From the NCBI GenBank assembly GCA_046542355.1, contig JBKHBN010000015.1, forward strand, positions 1 through 37,556: DNA of 37,556 bases, in the 5' to 3' direction. The notes below the pieces were generated by a model, which was not told the origin of the DNA, made no database searches, and worked only from the letters and a program-made list of their open reading frames with translations. The translations under genes and the position numbers were made by a program. Numbering within the stretch: the stretch's first letter is position 1; each line of letters starts with the position of its first letter. Positions 26,948 to 34,197 of the stretch are shown piece after piece. The DNA is from UBA1672 sp046542355. Lineage in GTDB: Bacteria; Pseudomonadota; Alphaproteobacteria; Micavibrionales; Micavibrionaceae.

Positions 26948-28582
26948 TCAGTCCTTGAGAGGCGATAGGGCAATACAATCAGCCAACAGGGCACAGGCAT
27001 CTTTTGCTGCAGACTTGGAGTAGCCTTCAAGACGGCTGCGGTAAATCCACCCTTGCGCAGTTTTTAAAGGGGCAATTTTATTTCTGGCTGTGTTCAAAGG
27101 GGCAGGCAGGAGATTAAGCGTTTTGGTAACAGCATTCTCGGCACGATCACGGGATGCAAAAGCACCGACCTGTATCGACCACTCTCCGCTGGCATTATCA
27201 TGGTTGATATTTGAGAGCGATGCTGCCGACGGCTCAATTTCAGAAAGGCTGCCGGGCTTTTCATTTGTTAACCCTTCACCAGAGCCAGAGGTTTTTATAA
27301 TCATATGCTTGTATGTTCCACCACTGCCCTGCGCTACATGATTATTTTGAAGTTGTGCTGCGATAGCAATTAATCCGGTTTCAATGCGTTTGCGCACTGC
27401 AAAGTCATAATCCCCCTCACCAATCATACGATTGAACATAGAGTTTTCATCAGAGGAATCAAGCATGTCCCACCGTGAGAAATGGCCATCCCGCATGGCA
27501 TATGATCTCGATGATCCAGTGGCCTTATCATAATGCGAGACGCCTGTATGAATAACGGGCTTTTTGCCCGGCGCCGGGAGATTATTATCCGTTAAGGAGT
27601 ATAACCCCGCTTGATCGCCCAAAGAGGCTAGAGTATAGGTTTCGGTTTCACCTTCAAGAGGCTTTCTTGAGGGAACAGGAACCTCGCTGGCCAGAATGTA
27701 AATACCTTTGATCTTTACAAAAGCCTCATCCAAAATCTGCTCCATAACCTCATTACGCAACCTTCCGTTTCGACCGCCAAAGACAACACCTACAAGCCGG
27801 TGATCCCCGCGCTTGGCTGAGGCCATTAAATTAAACCCGGATGCTCTGATGTAACCGGTTTTCATCCCATCCATGCCTTCGTAACGCGTCATAAGCTTGT
27901 TATGATTACGGTAAGTCCTCCCCTGATAGGTGAAACGCTCTGTAGAGAAAAAATGATAATATTTCTTGTAATCTTCGAGTAACACGCGCCCCAATATAGC
28001 CATATCATGCGCCGTGCTTACCTGCCTGGGGTGATGTAGACCCGAAGCATTTTCAAAGCGCGTATCTTTCATACCAAGAGTGCGAGCCTTTCGGGTCATT
28101 TTCATGGCAAAGCGTTTCTCGGAGCCGCCAATTTTCTCGGCAAGGGCTGCAGCAACATCATTGGCTGATTTAGTAACCAGAGCCAAAATAGCATCCTCAA
28201 CCTTGATTGTAGACCCTGCTGGCAAATCGAGCTTGCTAGGAGGCATGCTTGCTGCATGTTGAGAGATATAAATATGGTTATGCAACCTGAGTCTGCCCCG
28301 ATCAAGCGCATCAAAAACCATAAGAAGAGTCATGAGTTTTGCAAGGGACGCGGGGTGTAAAGATTTGTTCTCATTTTCATGATGTAGGATTCGGTCACTC
28401 CCGATATCAATCACATATGCGGCATATTTCTCTTCATAAACATTCGGACGTATGTTTTTTGCCCCGGCATAAGAGGAAAAGAAAAGCACATAACTCATTG
28501 CAATCAGACACAATAAGAAAGGCCACCCCCATCTGTAGCGAGCAGTGAGTAATGTTTTGCAGCATTTATGCTTGTCGGCCAT
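26948..28582 (-). CDS. D-alanyl-D-alanine carboxypeptidase with SPOR domain
   Basis: A 544-residue S11-family penicillin-binding protein that trims the terminal D-Ala from peptidoglycan stem peptides. A signal segment (about 20-41, ending AGA) exports it. The active-site motifs are SLAK (79-82), SAN (139-141) and KTG (241-243). A long linker (about 310-465) precedes a C-terminal SPOR domain starting at WSIQVGAFASRDRAE, which binds denuded glycan at division sites; this architecture is common in Alphaproteobacteria. The ATG at 28582 has GAGAA upstream; the ATG at 28591 is equally possible. A terminator-like hairpin sits in its presumed leader at 28631-28652. Confidence 0.94.
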   Translation of the reverse strand: MADKHKCCKTLLTARYRWGWPFLLCLIAMSYVLFFSSYAGAKNIRPNVYEEKYAAYVIDIGSDRILHHENENKSLHPASLAKLMTLLMVFDALDRGRLRLHNHIYISQHAASMPPSKLDLPAGSTIKVEDAILALVTKSANDVAAALAEKIGGSEKRFAMKMTRKARTLGMKDTRFENASGLHHPRQVSTAHDMAILGRVLLEDYKKYYHFFSTERFTYQGRTYRNHNKLMTRYEGMDGMKTGYIRASGFNLMASAKRGDHRLVGVVFGGRNGRLRNEVMEQILDEAFVKIKGIYILASEVPVPSRKPLEGETETYTLASLGDQAGLYSLTDNNLPAPGKKPVIHTGVSHYDKATGSSRSYAMRDGHFSRWDMLDSSDENSMFNRMIGEGDYDFAVRKRIETGLIAIAAQLQNNHVAQGSGGTYKHMIIKTSGSGEGLTNEKPGSLSEIEPSAASLSNINHDNASGEWSIQVGAFASRDRAENAVTKTLNLLPAPLNTARNKIAPLKTAQGWIYRSRLEGYSKSAAKDACALLADCIALSPLKD

Positions 28583-28630
28583 GGTTCTCATTGTCTCAAA
28601 TGTAGAATATTAAGTGTGGAAGGTCTTGAT

Positions 28631-28652
28631 AAAAAGTAGGGGAAGCCCCTAC
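28631..28652 (-). terminator. Intrinsic terminator or attenuator upstream of the carboxypeptidase gene
   Basis: Read on the minus strand, GTAGGGG, a CTT loop and CCCCTAC form a perfect 7-bp stem followed at once by five T. That is a textbook intrinsic terminator, yet it lies only 40 bp before the start of the gene it would precede. Either it attenuates the carboxypeptidase transcript, or it ends a small RNA encoded at about 28653-28780. Confidence 0.7.
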
Positions 28653-28884
28653 CAAAATATCAGCGCTCAGTATACATTATTCTCCTGAGTATGTCTATTT
28701 TAACCCTGAGTATCTGAGTTACCATAACTTTTGTGCAGTGCCGATGCCGCGCTTCTCAGAAGAGATGTTTTTATTTTTTTTACTTTAAAAGGTATTGTGC
28801 GGCGCAAAACAATCTGCTACAAAACAGATGTTCGAAGATAAGAATAAAGCCGATAAGATACACGTAATTTACTAGGAGACCATT
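28653..28884. promoter_or_regulatory. Intergenic region upstream of the phasin gene
   Basis: This 230-bp gap must hold the promoters of the divergent carboxypeptidase and phasin genes. CTGAGTAT is repeated directly at about 28684 and 28705. TTGTGC-GGC-GCAAAA at 28795-28809 is a near-perfect inverted repeat with a TGC-N3-GCA core, the style of TGC-rich operators bound by the PHA regulator PhaR; this link is an inference. A Shine-Dalgarno AGGAG lies 6 bp before the phasin ATG. Confidence 0.4.
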
Positions 28885-29262
28885 ATGAGCAAATCATCTA
28901 ACCCATTTGATCAACTGATCAAGGACAGCACTGAGTTTAGCAGCCAGTATTCTGAGGCCTGCACAAAATCGACATCAATTTTGATGAAAGGTTTGGAAGA
29001 CATTGTGGAAACAGCCATGTCTGTCATCCAAAGCTCAACACAAAAGCAGGCTAAATTTGCCAAGCAGGCAATGAGCAGCAAAAATGTTAATGAATTCGCA
29101 GAAATTCAAAGCAAAATTGCTCAGGAGAATTTTGATGACTTTATTGCGGGTATGACAAAAATATCAGAAATAAGCGTTAAGGTTCTATCAGATAGTTCTG
29201 AGCCCTTGAATGCTGAGCTTAACAAAGCTGTTAAAAAAGCAACAAGCTCTATTGCTGCTTAA
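28885..29262 (+). CDS. Phasin-family protein
   Basis: A 125-residue, Met-, Ser- and Lys-rich, wholly helical protein with the phasin pattern: ANxL-like start (NPFDQLIKDSTEF), a long amphipathic region, and EIQSKIAQENFDDFIAGMTKISEISVKV, a family-typical block. Phasins coat polyhydroxyalkanoate granules and control their size. No PHA synthase or depolymerase is in the window. It is monocistronic: a strong terminator follows at 29311-29340. Confidence 0.88.
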   Translation: MSKSSNPFDQLIKDSTEFSSQYSEACTKSTSILMKGLEDIVETAMSVIQSSTQKQAKFAKQAMSSKNVNEFAEIQSKIAQENFDDFIAGMTKISEISVKVLSDSSEPLNAELNKAVKKATSSIAA

Positions 29263-29310
29263 TGTTTGAAAGCAGGGCTGTATAATTCAGCGCCATATAA
29301 GAATTCAAAA

Positions 29311-29340
29311 AATCCCCTCGGTAATATAACTGAGGGGATT
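29311..29340 (+). terminator. Rho-independent terminator of the phasin gene
   Basis: AATCCCCTCGGT pairs with ACTGAGGGGATT over 12 bp (one G-T wobble) around a 6-nt AATATA loop, followed by a T-rich TTCTTATATTT. It is a clear intrinsic terminator 48 bp after the phasin stop. Confidence 0.9.
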
Positions 29341-29641
29341 TTCTTATATTTGTCCGCAATAATCACGAGAAAACAGCTTCAATCATATCATTAAAAAGCT
29401 ATGCTTCTATAATCTGGCTCGTATGCTAATATGGTGTGAAGTTTGTATAAAGCGCATTTTATAAAAAAACAGTGTAACGCGCGCTATAAATAAACGAAGG
29501 ATGCATTAGGGATACGTTTAAAAATAGGCGGTTTTTAACAAGTAAAAGGAGTTGCCGCAGGGGCTGCTATAAAAAAACCTGATATAAAGAAGTGCCGGCG
29601 AGATAGGTCGTGGCACGGGTGTAAACCATTGAGGAGATAAT
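29341..29641. other. Intergenic region before the MtnC-like gene
   Basis: About 300 bp without a convincing gene on either strand. A hairpin with GTGCC (29592-29596) and GGCAC (29612-29616) lies about 25 bp before the start codon and could sit in the leader of the downstream mRNA. I recognise no riboswitch. A good Shine-Dalgarno (GAGGAG) precedes the ATG at 29642. Confidence 0.45.
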
Positions 29642-30349
29642 ATGCCATTGGACAGATATTCAGGCGTCAAAATCATACTGACAAGCATAGAAGGTATCAT
29701 GACAGGGTCATCATACAGCGCCGATGTTATGGATCCCTATATCACGAAAACCCTGCCAGACTATATTTGGGATCATGAGACAGATCTTGCGGACAAGCTT
29801 GACGAGGTGCGCACCGATGAGCGAAACCCTACTTTGAATACACAGGAAGTTATTGAAGTGTTGCTACGGTATCAAAGTGACGCGCAGCATACATCTGTAT
29901 CCCAGACATTGCGCTGTGAAGTGCTGAGCCAAGGATATAAAGCTGGTTTTCTTGATGTGCATATTTATGAAGATGCATTACGTGCCGTTAAAAGATGGCA
30001 TGATCAAGGGCGTCGACTTTACGCCTGCGAAACATTCAGCAAAAAGGAACAGGATCTCTTATTAGCCTCTGCGCAACCTAATATCAGCACTATATTTTCC
30101 GGCTTTTTTGAGCTGCATAATGGTGAACAAACCACATCACACAGCTATGAAAGAATTGCTGCGGAAATTGGATTAACCCCTTCAGGTATTCTCTATCTTA
30201 CAGATGACCCGGAAGAGGCATTAAGCGCTTCTGATGCAGGAATGAAGACAATTATTATTGATCGTCAAAATAGCATAGAAAACGCACATGGGCTGCGCAT
30301 TGAATCTGATTGTGATCGCATTTGTCTGCAAGAAACTGTGCCAGCATAG
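29642..30349 (+). CDS. Enolase-phosphatase E1 (MtnC)-like HAD protein lacking catalytic residues
   Basis: A 235-residue HAD-superfamily protein that aligns along its length with enolase-phosphatase E1 (MtnC), which acts in methionine salvage. The family's DIEGT nucleophile motif here reads SIEGI: S15 stands where the phosphorylated Asp belongs. Motif II, normally SSGS, reads ETFS (130-133). The motif III Lys is Q163 in GEQTTSHSY. Only the late acidic motif LTDDPEE (186-192) is kept. The fold markers SGFFELHNG and YERIAAEIG are intact, so this looks like a retained pseudoenzyme, not decay. No other methionine-salvage gene is near. A 19-bp-period repeat covers the stop codon. Confidence 0.75.
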   Translation: MPLDRYSGVKIILTSIEGIMTGSSYSADVMDPYITKTLPDYIWDHETDLADKLDEVRTDERNPTLNTQEVIEVLLRYQSDAQHTSVSQTLRCEVLSQGYKAGFLDVHIYEDALRAVKRWHDQGRRLYACETFSKKEQDLLLASAQPNISTIFSGFFELHNGEQTTSHSYERIAAEIGLTPSGILYLTDDPEEALSASDAGMKTIIIDRQNSIENAHGLRIESDCDRICLQETVPA

Positions 30350-30379
30350 CATAAGCTCCAGAAGATAGCATAAGCTTCA
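30346..30379. repeat. Imperfect tandem duplication over the stop codon of the MtnC-like gene
   Basis: ATAGCATAAGCTCCA (30346-30360) and ATAGCATAAGCTTCA (30365-30379) differ at one base, with a 19-bp period. The first copy contains the stop codon TAG (30347-30349). Confidence 0.88.
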
Positions 30380-30397
30380 CAAGGGTGTCTCAGAACA

Positions 30398-31849
30398 ATG
30401 TCCCATAAGAACACATCAAAGGAAAAGCAGGCAGTTTATATTCACTGGTTCCGGCAGGATTTGCGCTTGCGCGACAATCTGTCTTTGACCAGAGCGTGGC
30501 AATGCACTGCGAAAGAAAACAGCGCCAAACTCCTTCCGGTTTATATTCTTGATGAGGAAAATGCCGGTTCTTTGAAGCATGGTGGTGCATCTCGCTGGTG
30601 GCTGAGCCAGTCTCTTGCAAATCTCGATAAGGAGCTATACGGATTACTCAGCATTTATAAAGGCGATGCTCATGAGATAATTTGCAAATATCTAATGCAG
30701 CATTTTCTTATAAAAGGAGTGTTTTGGAATCGATGCTATGAGCCTTGGCATCTTTCGCACGATAACAAAATCGAGAAAACGCTTAAATCACACAACATTG
30801 AGGTCAAAAGCTTTAATAGCGCTTTATTGTGGGAGCCTTGGGATGCCCTCAAAAAAGATGGAACGCCTTACAGGGTTTTCACACCTTTTTATAAAAACGG
30901 GTGTCTCGATAATGAAAAGATCCCCCGCGAACCCCTTGCAGCGCCTTCACTGGAAAAAACAAAAATCATCTGCCATGCTGCGGCCATGGGTTTGAATAAC
31001 ACGAACCTCTTACCCCAGAGAAAATGGGCAAAGAAGCTGGAACCACACTGGCATATTGGAGAGCAGGGCGCGCAAGAGTGTCTGGAAAAATTTATCCAAA
31101 CCGGATTGGGTGGATATGAACAAGGGCGCAATTATCCAGCACGCACCAAAGTTTCGCGCTTGTCACCATATTTGCACTTCGGAGAAATATCGCCCCACCA
31201 GATAAGGGAGAAGATTTCAAAATTTGGCGATGAAACAAATCCTGATATTAAAACCTTTATAAAGGAACTGATATGGCGGGAATTTTCTTACAATATACTA
31301 TATCATGAACCGTATCTGCCTGAACAAAATCTTCAAAGCAAATTTGATAACTTCCCCTGGCAAAACAATCAGGAGCATCTAAAAGCATGGCAAAAGGGCA
31401 TGACGGGCTACCCGATAGTCGATGCCGGTATGCGTGAGCTGTGGCAGACAGGCTATATGCATAACCGCGTGCGCATGATTGTCGGCTCTTTTCTCGTCAA
31501 GAACCTTATGTTGCACTGGAGACACGGCTTTAAGTGGTTCTGGGATTGTCTTGTTGACGCGGATTTGGCAAATAACGCGGCAAACTGGCAATGGGTTGCA
31601 GGGTGCGGAGCAGATGCCGCACCGTACTTTCGTATATTTAATCCCGTGACCCAGAGTAAAAAATTTGATCCCGAGGGCACATATATAAAGAGATATATTC
31701 CCGAACTTAAAAAGCTATCGAATAAAGAAATCCACGAACCGTGGAATGTGCCTGTGAGCCACAAAAAAGATTACCCCGAACCGATAGTGGATTTAAAAGC
31801 CTCCCGCGAAAGGGCATTGGTAGCCTTTCAAAGCCTAAAAAAACCTTGA
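30398..31849 (+). CDS. phrB: Deoxyribodipyrimidine photolyase (class I CPD photolyase)
   Basis: A 483-residue light-driven flavoprotein that splits cyclobutane pyrimidine dimers. The N-terminal photolyase domain (11-135) begins VYIHWFRQDLRLRDN. The C-terminal FAD-binding domain carries TKVSRLSPYLHFGEISPHQI, KELIWREFSYN, GYPIVDAGMRELWQTGYMHN, RVRMIVGSFLVK, and WQWVAGCGADAAPYFRIFNP, with Trp residues of the electron-transfer chain. Length matches class I enzymes. It starts 48 bp after the MtnC-like gene on the same strand. Confidence 0.95.
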   Translation: MSHKNTSKEKQAVYIHWFRQDLRLRDNLSLTRAWQCTAKENSAKLLPVYILDEENAGSLKHGGASRWWLSQSLANLDKELYGLLSIYKGDAHEIICKYLMQHFLIKGVFWNRCYEPWHLSHDNKIEKTLKSHNIEVKSFNSALLWEPWDALKKDGTPYRVFTPFYKNGCLDNEKIPREPLAAPSLEKTKIICHAAAMGLNNTNLLPQRKWAKKLEPHWHIGEQGAQECLEKFIQTGLGGYEQGRNYPARTKVSRLSPYLHFGEISPHQIREKISKFGDETNPDIKTFIKELIWREFSYNILYHEPYLPEQNLQSKFDNFPWQNNQEHLKAWQKGMTGYPIVDAGMRELWQTGYMHNRVRMIVGSFLVKNLMLHWRHGFKWFWDCLVDADLANNAANWQWVAGCGADAAPYFRIFNPVTQSKKFDPEGTYIKRYIPELKKLSNKEIHEPWNVPVSHKKDYPEPIVDLKASRERALVAFQSLKKP

Positions 31850-31989
31850 TTTATTCTGCGACCTTATATATTGTCGCGCGCAAGTTGCAGAGGTAAGTTC
31901 CCTGTAGATGTGGAAGGCCGTCATACAAAAGATCCATGTATGAGCCGCACCACAAAATCTCCAACGCTATTGATATAAGGAGAAAAACA
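31850..31989 (+). promoter_or_regulatory. Probable promoter and leader of rplKA
   Basis: The 140 bp between the photolyase gene and rplK contain an inverted repeat GCGAC/GTCGC flanking TATATT, a possible -10 box. A TTGATT lies 15 bp before it, a short spacing. AAGGAG precedes the rplK ATG. The secE and nusG genes that usually precede rplK are not here. Confidence 0.3.
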
Positions 31990-32418
31990 ATGGCAAAGAA
32001 AGTTTCAGGTTATATTAACCTGACAATTACGGGTGGCGCTGCCAACCCGTCTCCGCCAGTTGGCCCGGCTTTGGGGCAGCACGGCGTTAACATCATGGAA
32101 TTTTGTAAGGCATTTAACGCCAAGACAGAAGACAGTAAGGGGATTCCTATTCCTGTTGTGATTACTGTCTATGAAGACCGTTCCTTTGATTTTATTACAA
32201 AGACTCCTCCAGCGAGCTATTTCTTGAAGCAGGCCGCCAAAGTACAAAGCGGCTCCAGCAATCCTAGCCGCGAGACAGCCGGACAGGTTCGCCGTTCCCA
32301 GATCAAGACGATTGCTGAGAAGAAAATGCCCGATTTGAACGCAAATGATATAGAGGCAGCAATGAAAATTATTGAAGGCTCGGCGCGTTCCATGGGCATC
32401 GAAGTCGTGGAGGGTTAG
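31990..32418 (+). CDS. rplK: 50S ribosomal protein L11
   Basis: A 142-residue L11, which binds the GTPase-associated centre of 23S rRNA. Family features are the Gly/Pro-rich NPSPPVGPALGQHGVNIMEF segment, the PPASYFLKQAA segment, and the C-terminal RNA-binding domain with LNANDIEAAMKIIEGSARSMG. The ATG at 31990 has AAGGAG upstream and the standard MAKKV start; the frame is open back to an ATG at 31936 that would add 18 foreign residues. rplA starts 4 bp after the stop. Confidence 0.98.
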   Translation: MAKKVSGYINLTITGGAANPSPPVGPALGQHGVNIMEFCKAFNAKTEDSKGIPIPVVITVYEDRSFDFITKTPPASYFLKQAAKVQSGSSNPSRETAGQVRRSQIKTIAEKKMPDLNANDIEAAMKIIEGSARSMGIEVVEG

Positions 32419-32422
32419 ATCA

Positions 32423-33118
32423 ATGACACAAAAAAGCAAGAAAACAAAGAGCTTTATAGAGAAAGTAGACCGCAGCAAATTCTACCCGCTGGGAGATGCA
32501 ATCGCACTTCTCAAGGATTGCGCCAAAGAACGCAAGTTCGATGAAACAATTGAGGTGGCCATGAATCTGGGCGTTGATACCAAGCATGCTGATCAACAGG
32601 TGCGCGGTATGGTTACGCTTCCAAACGGAACAGGGGCAACGGTGCGCGTGGCGGTATTTGCCAAGGATGATAAAGCCAAAGAAGCGCAAGACGCTGGAGC
32701 TGATATTGTCGGCGCGGAGGATCTTCTTGAGAAAATCCAAAATGGCATGCTTGATTTTGATCGTTGTATCGCAACGCCTGACATGATGGCGCTTGTAGGA
32801 CGCGTGGCTAGAATTTTGGGGCCAAAAGGTTTAATGCCTAACCCAAAACTTGGAACAGTCACACCCGATATTGAAAAGGCTGTGAAAGACGCCAAAGGCG
32901 GGGCGCTCGAATTTCGCGCTGAAAAAGCGGGCATTGTTCACGCCCGTATTGGCAAGGCATCATTCGATGATAAGAAGCTGGCCGAAAATGTTAGCGCATT
33001 TGTAGAAGCAATCAAAAAAGCAAAACCATCCGGCGCCAAGGGAACATATATACAAAAAATTTCTCTGTCTTCAACAATGGGTCCGGGCATTAAGATTGAT
33101 CTGGAGAGTGTGGCATAA
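32423..33118 (+). CDS. rplA: 50S ribosomal protein L1
   Basis: A 231-residue L1, the mobile-stalk protein and translational repressor of its own operon. The signature GPKGLMPNPKLGTVTPDI is intact, as is NLGVDTKHADQQVRG near the N-terminus. The ATG at 32423 gives the normal length; upstream in-frame codons overlap rplK. A strong terminator at 33143-33173 separates it from the downstream genes. Confidence 0.98.
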   Translation: MTQKSKKTKSFIEKVDRSKFYPLGDAIALLKDCAKERKFDETIEVAMNLGVDTKHADQQVRGMVTLPNGTGATVRVAVFAKDDKAKEAQDAGADIVGAEDLLEKIQNGMLDFDRCIATPDMMALVGRVARILGPKGLMPNPKLGTVTPDIEKAVKDAKGGALEFRAEKAGIVHARIGKASFDDKKLAENVSAFVEAIKKAKPSGAKGTYIQKISLSSTMGPGIKIDLESVA

Positions 33119-33142
33119 AAACCGCCGCAACAAGAACAAATT

Positions 33143-33173
33143 AAAGGCGCTTGATTTTTTATCAGGCGCCTTT
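33143..33173 (+). terminator. Rho-independent terminator of rplKA
   Basis: AAAGGCGCTTGAT pairs with ATCAGGCGCCTTT over 13 bp (one wobble) around a TTTTT loop. The symmetric stem with T and A flanks can also stop transcription from the convergent gene at 33200. Confidence 0.88.
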
Positions 33174-33199
33174 CTTATGGTAGTTAATTCCAAAAAAAA

Positions 33200-33775
33200 T
33201 CAGTGATAATAAGAAAAATCACAAGAAGCAGGGCTTTGACCATGTACATATATATAGTTTGGCAAAGGAATCTCATGGCTTTTTCTTAATCCCTCTATTG
33301 TAAGTCCGCTACTTTGATAAAGTTTGCTATGCGATGTTGTGAAGGGGCACAGCCGGGCGATTAGTAATGTGCGGAAAAATTCAACAGCATTAAATCGTCC
33401 GGTGTCATGAGCATCCTCAACCAGCGCATGCATGTTTTGGGAAAAGGATGTATTATTGAGTATCTCCTCTACGGTCAGACCGTTTTTGGGATAGGGGCGG
33501 GAAAAATCAAAACATGTGAAATAATCATGCTGGATTGCAGCATTTAATGTCCTTGGAGACACGCCCATACTTTTTATGCCATCAACGAAATCTTGAACGG
33601 CAGGATCATCCATCAAGGTTTTAAGAAAAATGGAATCAGCCAATAAGCCTTGTTTATCAAATCGAAATTCGGCATCAAGAGTTTGGCTCGTATCCACGAC
33701 GCGATCAGCGGAATCGATTAGAAAATCTGCAACGCCCTGAGCCGACCCTGTAATATATGAATCAATAGAACGCAT
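33200..33775 (-). CDS. Unknown protein on the opposite strand within the ribosomal gene block
   Basis: I do not recognise this 191-residue protein. It is soluble, without signal peptide or membrane segment, mostly helical at the start (SAQGVADFLIDSADRVVD), and ends in an aromatic, Cys- and His-containing tail (YIYVHGQSPASCDFSYYH). The ATG at 33775 has a strong AAGGAG 8 bp upstream; an in-frame ATG at 33826 adds a basic stretch and is less likely. The gene lies between rplA and rplJ, facing against both, where most bacteria have none. A small helical protein with an imported look is all I can say. Confidence 0.65.
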   Translation of the reverse strand: MRSIDSYITGSAQGVADFLIDSADRVVDTSQTLDAEFRFDKQGLLADSIFLKTLMDDPAVQDFVDGIKSMGVSPRTLNAAIQHDYFTCFDFSRPYPKNGLTVEEILNNTSFSQNMHALVEDAHDTGRFNAVEFFRTLLIARLCPFTTSHSKLYQSSGLTIEGLRKSHEIPLPNYIYVHGQSPASCDFSYYH

Positions 33776-33895
33776 GACATTTCTCCTTCTTATCGCCTTC
33801 CTCATCCTTAACATAATATACCACAAATCAAAGGACTTTACCTAATTTTGCAGCAAGAAAAAGATTTGCGGGCGCAGCATAAGTTATGTAAATAA

Positions 33896-33923
33896 TTGAC
33901 GCATTTTAGATTGGTACTATTAT
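33896..33923 (+). promoter_or_regulatory. Possible upstream promoter of rplJL
   Basis: TTGACG (33896-33901) and TATTAT (33918-33923) are separated by 16 bp and fit the sigma-70 consensus. A second, closer promoter follows at 33952. Confidence 0.5.
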
Positions 33924-33951
33924 GTATTTTCCGAAGAAATAAAAAAATAAC

Positions 33952-33980
33952 TTGACCACTTAACGAAACCCCTTTATAAA
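33952..33980 (+). promoter_or_regulatory. Promoter of rplJL
   Basis: TTGACC (33952-33957) and TATAAA (33975-33980) are 17 bp apart, near-consensus for the housekeeping sigma factor. Transcription would start near 33987, just before the L10-leader-like structure. Confidence 0.65.
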
Positions 33981-34001
33981 CCGCTCCCAGATTAAAGATA
34001 T

Positions 34002-34120
34002 CTGTCCAAGACTGTAGGCGTCTTCATATACGGGAGTAAGCCCTGCATAGATAGAAAAAAAGTTTCTGTAACAATCTGCTGGTCATCGCAGAAAAAATAG
34101 AGACATTTTCATTTGGACAG
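34002..34120 (+). ncRNA. Ribosomal L10 leader (rplJ mRNA 5' regulatory RNA)
   Basis: CTGTCCAA (34002-34009) pairs with TTGGACAG (34113-34120) to close a structured leader. Inside it GACTGTAGGCGTC and CCCTGCATAGATAG resemble the alphaproteobacterial L10-leader core, where L10 bound to L7/L12 represses its own operon. The match to this RNA family rests on my memory of the core pattern and on the strong closing stem. Confidence 0.7.
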
Positions 34121-34121
34121 T

Positions 34122-34157
34122 GGCTTTTATAAAGTAAAGCCGCTTTTTTTGTTTTTT
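34122..34157 (+). terminator. Attenuator-type intrinsic terminator in the rplJ leader
   Basis: GGCTTT (34122-34127) pairs with AAAGCC (34136-34141), followed by seven T, a G and six more T. It comes directly after the L10-leader closing stem and 41 bp before rplJ, so it is placed to act as a transcription attenuator linked to that RNA. Confidence 0.65.
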
Positions 34158-34197
34158 AAAACGAATAAGAACAATTAAAATTTTAGGAGCAAGACCC

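Noticed and set aside
32005..32478. Long minus-strand ORF over rplK
   Set aside because: It is the antisense shadow of rplK, whose protein is unmistakable.
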